Below, in pieces: positions 35,995 through 39,060 of a stretch of DNA of 39,060 nt. The stretch is taken from contig JALNYV010000021.1 of NCBI GenBank assembly GCA_023229785.1, forward strand, positions 1 through 39,060. Direction: 5' to 3'. A program made the position numbers and the translations under genes. Origin of the DNA: Candidatus Dojkabacteria bacterium (GTDB taxonomy: Bacteria; Patescibacteria; Dojkabacteria; SC72). The notes under the pieces were generated by a model, which saw only the letters and a list, made by a program, of their open reading frames with translations, was not told the origin of the DNA and ran no database searches. Numbering within the stretch: the stretch's first letter is position 1; every line of letters starts with the position of its first letter.

Positions 35995-36324
35995 CTACTT
36001 ACTTTTCAATATTTGTTTTATTTCTCCTAACTCTACAAATAAATCTCTGTGTTCGGTTAAATTTAAATCTAGTTTTGCGTTTATATGTGCCAAATCATTT
36101 GTTTCAATTTTATTCAACTTCTCTCCTATTTGTTTGTTGACTTCTTGCAAGGTACAAATTCTTTGTTCTAATACAGCAATTTCGGTTTGTTGGTGGGCGT
36201 CTTTATCACTTTTAGAAGTAGTACCATTTAAGTAATCAAAAAACTTTGTCATTCCTGTTTTCAGAATTTCGATTATCGCCATTACGATTCCGACCACTAA
36301 ACCGATTGTTGTTACATCTGTCAT
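35995..36324 (-). CDS. Membrane-anchored coiled-coil protein
   Basis: 109 residues: an N-terminal transmembrane span (TIGLVVGIVMAIIEIL) and then a long coiled coil (TEIAVLEQRICTLQEVNKQIGEKLNKIETNDLAHINAKLDL). The layout recalls phage holin-partner or XhlA-like proteins, though XhlA usually has its span at the other end. It begins the lysis region, just inside the left end of the IS element, and its leader has an AT-rich motif variant. Confidence 0.6.
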   Translation of the reverse strand: MTDVTTIGLVVGIVMAIIEILKTGMTKFFDYLNGTTSKSDKDAHQQTEIAVLEQRICTLQEVNKQIGEKLNKIETNDLAHINAKLDLNLTEHRDLFVELGEIKQILKSK

Positions 36325-36397
36325 TTGTTTTTATTTAATTATATTCCCTTTTGTTGATATTAACCTCCTATCATTGGGAACTATGTATAACTAAACA

Positions 36398-37084
36398 CTA
36401 ATCCTTTGAATTTTTGAGAAGTCCAACAATCATATTTTTTATTTCAGGAATATGTAAAATCTCTTTTACAAAATACTCCAAATTAGTTTGTTGGTCTGCT
36501 GTGCGAATTTTTATAATTTCATCATAATCAATCCCAAAAAGTTGGCACAATTCTTGTCCTGTTAAAATTTCCTCCATTGAAAATTTATGTTTTAATCCGT
36601 CATAGATTTCCTTTTTAGTCCTCGCATTGAAACTGCATAAATAAATTGCGGTAGAGTATGGTAATTCAGAGGATATGTCGTTTGTAAAATTATGCAAAGT
36701 CGTATGCTCACCGCTCGCTTTTTTCGTATCAAACTGGTCGCCATCTTTAACCTCTACAATGTAGCATATTCTTTTGTGCGGATTAAAACCTAAAAAATCA
36801 GGTTCATATTGAGAGTTTATTTTCTGTGATTGCTTTACCTGCCTTTTAGTGGCGACAAAAATCTTATCCTCTCCGTCCAATAATGTCCGAGTAAGGAAGT
36901 CGTCCAAGTTATCAATCTTATTAACCCGTTCCATTATCAATTTTTCAAGTTCCGTTCCTGCCGAGATAGACGCTCCTTGTATTTTACTTATAAGATTTCC
37001 TAAAAAAGGTATGCCAAAAAGCCGAGTGTATCCGCTCGGTGATTGATTTTCTCGCCTACCTTTTGCATTTTGTATTAGTGCCAT
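36398..37084 (-). CDS. Probable type II restriction endonuclease, PD-(D/E)XK
   Basis: A 228-residue protein. Residues 94-113 hold EPDFLGF...ICYIVEVKDGDQ: Asp96, Glu111 and Lys113 form the PD-x(14)-ExK site, with Glu45/Glu47 upstream (GTELEKL) as in many type II enzymes. KKASGEHTTLHNF follows. It lies 15 bases downstream of the methyltransferase and 22 bases inside the IS end. The pairing makes restriction most likely; a Mrr- or nicking-type nuclease is possible. Recognition site unknown. Confidence 0.65.
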   Translation of the reverse strand: MALIQNAKGRRENQSPSGYTRLFGIPFLGNLISKIQGASISAGTELEKLIMERVNKIDNLDDFLTRTLLDGEDKIFVATKRQVKQSQKINSQYEPDFLGFNPHKRICYIVEVKDGDQFDTKKASGEHTTLHNFTNDISSELPYSTAIYLCSFNARTKKEIYDGLKHKFSMEEILTGQELCQLFGIDYDEIIKIRTADQQTNLEYFVKEILHIPEIKNMIVGLLKNSKD

Positions 37085-37099
37085 AATTGGTAATGTTAA

Positions 37100-37882
37100 T
37101 TACCCCATTATATCACAACCGAGAAAGTTTCTGCCAGCCCTTTGAGCCGATTTCATTACTGAAAATCCGCCAGCCGAAGGGTCAACAACAATGTCGTCCT
37201 TATCAGTCGTGGCTTTGATTAAACGCTCCTGTAATGAAACAGGTTTAGCGTGTGTGTGGTTTTTATCGCCATTCTCTATTTTCTCGCTCCAAACGTCTGG
37301 TATGTCGTGTATAACCCATATTCCTTTTGCTCGGACAGGCGGTTTTTGTAAAATAAGCAAATGCTCTGAATATCTGCGTGAGCGATAGCCCATTCCCATT
37401 CTTTCTTTATTCCACGTTATCATATCAACCAACTGCAAAGAGCAACCCTCTAAAATGGTATGAACGCCAGAAACTAAAATAAATTTATCAATCCACATCA
37501 TTAAATGTCCGCTCGGTATTAAAACCCTTTCAATCTCTTTGAGAAAATGCTTAATCTGCACGTTTGTTTGCTGTGGAAGTTCTGCCCTCTTTTTACTTCT
37601 GCCCTCGCCCTCATTTCCGTAGTTCTGCTTATCCATAACGCTCCGATATTGAGGGTCAAAGAAAACAAGAGGTATTGTCTTGTCGTCCAAGAGTTTCAAC
37701 ATTTTCAATCCGTCCATTTTCTGCCTTTTATTCAATTTGAGTTTAGGGTCAAGCGTTATTTTAGGCGACTGCAACAGGCGTTCCGATGAAAACACGCTCC
37801 GCAGATTTGGTCTGTATTTCGCTACCGCTTCCACGACTTCCCCGAACTCCTGCTCTAACGGCTCTATAATTTGTTTTCGCAT
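37100..37882 (-). CDS. DNA N4/N6 methyltransferase
   Basis: A 260-residue protein. The catalytic motif is IPLVFFDPQYR (DPQY, residues 76-79), followed by NYGNEGEGR; the SAM motif DPSAGGFSVMKSAQRAGRNFLGCD lies at the C-terminus (from 234). This order is the beta class (m6A or m4C). HLMMWIDKFIL and DMITWNKERMGMGYRSRRYSEHLLIL match related phage and prophage methylases. Its first 40 codons overlap the transposase in another frame. It would protect DNA from the adjacent nuclease. Confidence 0.85.
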   Translation of the reverse strand: MRKQIIEPLEQEFGEVVEAVAKYRPNLRSVFSSERLLQSPKITLDPKLKLNKRQKMDGLKMLKLLDDKTIPLVFFDPQYRSVMDKQNYGNEGEGRSKKRAELPQQTNVQIKHFLKEIERVLIPSGHLMMWIDKFILVSGVHTILEGCSLQLVDMITWNKERMGMGYRSRRYSEHLLILQKPPVRAKGIWVIHDIPDVWSEKIENGDKNHTHAKPVSLQERLIKATTDKDDIVVDPSAGGFSVMKSAQRAGRNFLGCDIMG

Positions 37883-38789
37883 AATTATTAGTTAGTTTCT
37901 TATAGTTTAACGCATTTTGCTTATTGCTACAAACTGCGTCCAAGAAAGACATTGATTGTCCTCCGTTGGATAATTTGAAACAAAACTCATTAACATATCT
38001 TTGTAAATGTTTTTTTGATAAATGGTGATAAGTTCCATTAACTCCACGCTTAAAAGTAGCCCACACGCTTTCAATGCTGTTAGTCCCTGCAATACCTCTG
38101 ACATATTCGCCCTTGCTGTGATTTACAACGTGGTGCTTATATCCTTTTTTCGTAATACCTCTGTAAGAAGTGTAGTCGTCTGAAAAAATAGCGGAGTTTT
38201 TTAATACGTTGGTTTCAATCAGTTTGTGCATTTCAAATTTTCCTGTGCTATCCATAACTTTTCCGACAATTTTTCCGTTTCTTTCTCTCATTCCTACGAT
38301 TGCAATTTTTCCAACTGCTCCACGTCCCTTAATAGTTCTTTTGTTGGCGTGTTTATTCTTTTCTTTTCCACCGATATAGGTTTCGTCAATTTCAATCTGT
38401 CCTTTTAATTTTCCATATTCATAACACGCTTCCCTTATTCTTTGTCCCATAAACCACGCTGTGCGTTGCTGAACGCCCAACTGCTCGGCTAATGCTATTG
38501 AGGATATGCCCTTTTTGGCTATTCCCATTAAATACATAGCAAGCAACCAAGTTCTTACTGGAACGTGCGAACCCTCCATAATCGTTCCTGTCTTAACCGT
38601 AAATTTGCGATTGCATTTTGAACACTTGTAAGGTTGCAAACTCTTTCCCTTATAAACCTTTACGCTGTTGCAATAAGGACAAGTCGGCTCATCTGCCCAT
38701 CTTTTTTCTGCGAAAAAGTCCTCTGCTGATTTTTCAGTAGGGAATTGTTTTGTTAAGAATTTTGCTACACCTAATTTTTTGCTTTTCAT
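37761..38789 (-). CDS. IS1595-family (ISXO2-like) transposase
   Basis: A 342-residue protein. The N-terminal zinc ribbon is CPYCNSVKVYKGKSLQPYKCSKC (Cys 37, 40, 56, 59). The catalytic domain has IEIDETYIGGKEKNKH (Asp135), FSDDYTSYRG (Asp204) and TNSIESVWATFKRGVNGTYHH (Glu240), then HLQRYVNEFCFK. This is the IS1595 pattern. Residues after about 302 (Arg/Gly/Ser-rich) overlap the methyltransferase start and look like read-through. The core is intact, so it could be active. Confidence 0.9.
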   Translation of the reverse strand: MKSKKLGVAKFLTKQFPTEKSAEDFFAEKRWADEPTCPYCNSVKVYKGKSLQPYKCSKCNRKFTVKTGTIMEGSHVPVRTWLLAMYLMGIAKKGISSIALAEQLGVQQRTAWFMGQRIREACYEYGKLKGQIEIDETYIGGKEKNKHANKRTIKGRGAVGKIAIVGMRERNGKIVGKVMDSTGKFEMHKLIETNVLKNSAIFSDDYTSYRGITKKGYKHHVVNHSKGEYVRGIAGTNSIESVWATFKRGVNGTYHHLSKKHLQRYVNEFCFKLSNGGQSMSFLDAVCSNKQNALNYKKLTNNYAKTNYRAVRAGVRGSRGSGSEIQTKSAERVFIGTPVAVA

Positions 38790-38827
38790 ATTGTTTTAGG
38801 ATATGCTTATATTGTATCCTATATTCC

Positions 38828-38856
38828 ATTATATTCCAATCAAGAGGTGTTGTCAA
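38828..38856 (-). promoter_or_regulatory. Perfect consensus sigma-70 promoter of the IS element
   Basis: Minus strand TTGACA (38856-38851), exactly 17 bases, TATAAT (38833-38828), about 38 bases before the transposase ATG. The -35 sits inside an inverted repeat GTGTTG/CAACAC that could hold a repressor. A second symmetric element AGGATA/TATCCT lies between -10 and ATG. Confidence 0.85.
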
Positions 38857-38883
38857 GTATTTGGCAACACTAAACGCCTCATC

Positions 38884-39060
38884 TTAAAAACCTGTTTTAG
38901 TGTTATAAAATACATAGTTCCCTATCTTAAGTCTAGATTCTAAACTATGTGGATTTTTTATACCAATATTAGCAATACTAATTTTCTTTCTATGCTCTTC
39001 TGATAAATGCTTACCCCACATTGGATTTTTATTACCAAGTTTATTTAAGCGACACTTTTC
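38884..39060 (-). pseudogene. NUMOD3-type HNH fragment, 3' part
   Basis: Continuation of the fragment at 1-185 seen at the other end of the circular sequence: codon 14 onward, through GNKNPMWGKHLSEEHRKK, then SLESGLKIGN and, beyond the IS boundary at 38922, YVFYNTKTGF encoded by the IS end, stopping at 38884-38886. The HNH core that should follow is absent on the far side of the IS as well. Confidence 0.75.
38915..39060. repeat. Terminal overlap of the circular assembly, right copy
   Basis: Matches 1-146 with one mismatch (38934 versus 20). See the left copy. The first eight bases are the end of the IS element. Confidence 0.9.

Larger units (their letters stand above)
36376..38922 (-). mobile_element. 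IS1595-family element carrying a restriction-modification pair
   Basis: Ends: GGGAACTATGTAT at 36376-36388 and its inverse at 38922-38910, 13 bp perfect, with similarity continuing through CACTAA after a short gap. Inside, in one direction, are an IS1595/ISXO2-type transposase, a DNA methyltransferase and a PD-(D/E)XK nuclease, behind a perfect sigma-70 promoter. No clean 8-bp target duplication flanks it (CTATCATT versus TATCTTAA). IS1595 members are known to carry passenger genes. Length 2547 bp. Confidence 0.75.

Noticed and set aside
36368..38930. 8-bp target duplication of the IS element
   Set aside because: CTATCATT and TATCTTAA share only TATC plus scattered bases, so no duplication can be claimed.

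Overview
This window is a complete, circularly assembled tailed-phage genome. Bases 1-146 and 38915-39060 are the same sequence with one mismatch, so the unique length is about 38.9 kb. It is AT-rich and nearly every gene is on the minus strand. Virion genes present are small and large terminase, portal, scaffold, major capsid protein, a head-tail connector and two large internal/ejection-type proteins. There is no tape measure, sheath or major tail protein, which points to a podovirus-like virion. No integrase, DNA polymerase, primase or helicase is recognisable, so replication probably relies on the host. The host cannot be named from sequence alone. The stop/start overlaps show a standard genetic code, and canonical TTGACA/TATAAT-type promoters are present.

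Layout, read in the direction of minus-strand transcription (high to low coordinates). (1) 38922-36376: an IS1595-family element with terminal inverted repeats. It carries a DNA methyltransferase and a PD-(D/E)XK nuclease (a probable type II restriction-modification pair) behind a perfect sigma-70 consensus promoter, and abuts a truncated NUMOD3/HNH gene. (2) 36324-34447: lysis region with a membrane/coiled-coil protein, an M23 peptidase, two small membrane proteins and a lytic transglycosylase-like protein. (3) 34435-26037: many small, often zinc-binding proteins, a sigma-like HTH protein, a NinG-like nuclease, a DUF1599/MazG-like protein, a DnaQ-like exonuclease, a DUF6948 protein coupled to an extraordinary (Gly-X)n mini-protein, and two candidate structured RNAs. 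(4) 25568-26036: a plus-strand island with two small genes, a sigma-70-like promoter and an 18-bp palindrome. (5) 25567-18749: terS, then an AbrB-like protein and sugar genes (split transketolase, CapD-like dehydratase, DegT aminotransferase), then terL. (6) 18736-14536: structural protein, portal, scaffold, capsid. (7) 14449-7215: a second sugar/glycan block (GT-B glycosyltransferases, UDP-sugar-dehydrogenase-like, ATP-grasp, HAD, SAM methyltransferase, two GT-A-like transferases, WlbA-like oxidoreductase) inserted between capsid and connector genes. (8) 7215-287: connector, tail and internal virion proteins.

How it fits together: the late operon interleaves packaging and virion genes with about ten glycan genes, nearly all joined by short stop/start overlaps. 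The phage therefore probably builds and transfers an amino/uronic sugar during virion production. Free-standing HNH endonucleases have settled in at least five of these gene junctions. One beside terL left an apparent terL 5' remnant, one elsewhere is broken by an in-frame stop, and one is cut by the IS1595 element.
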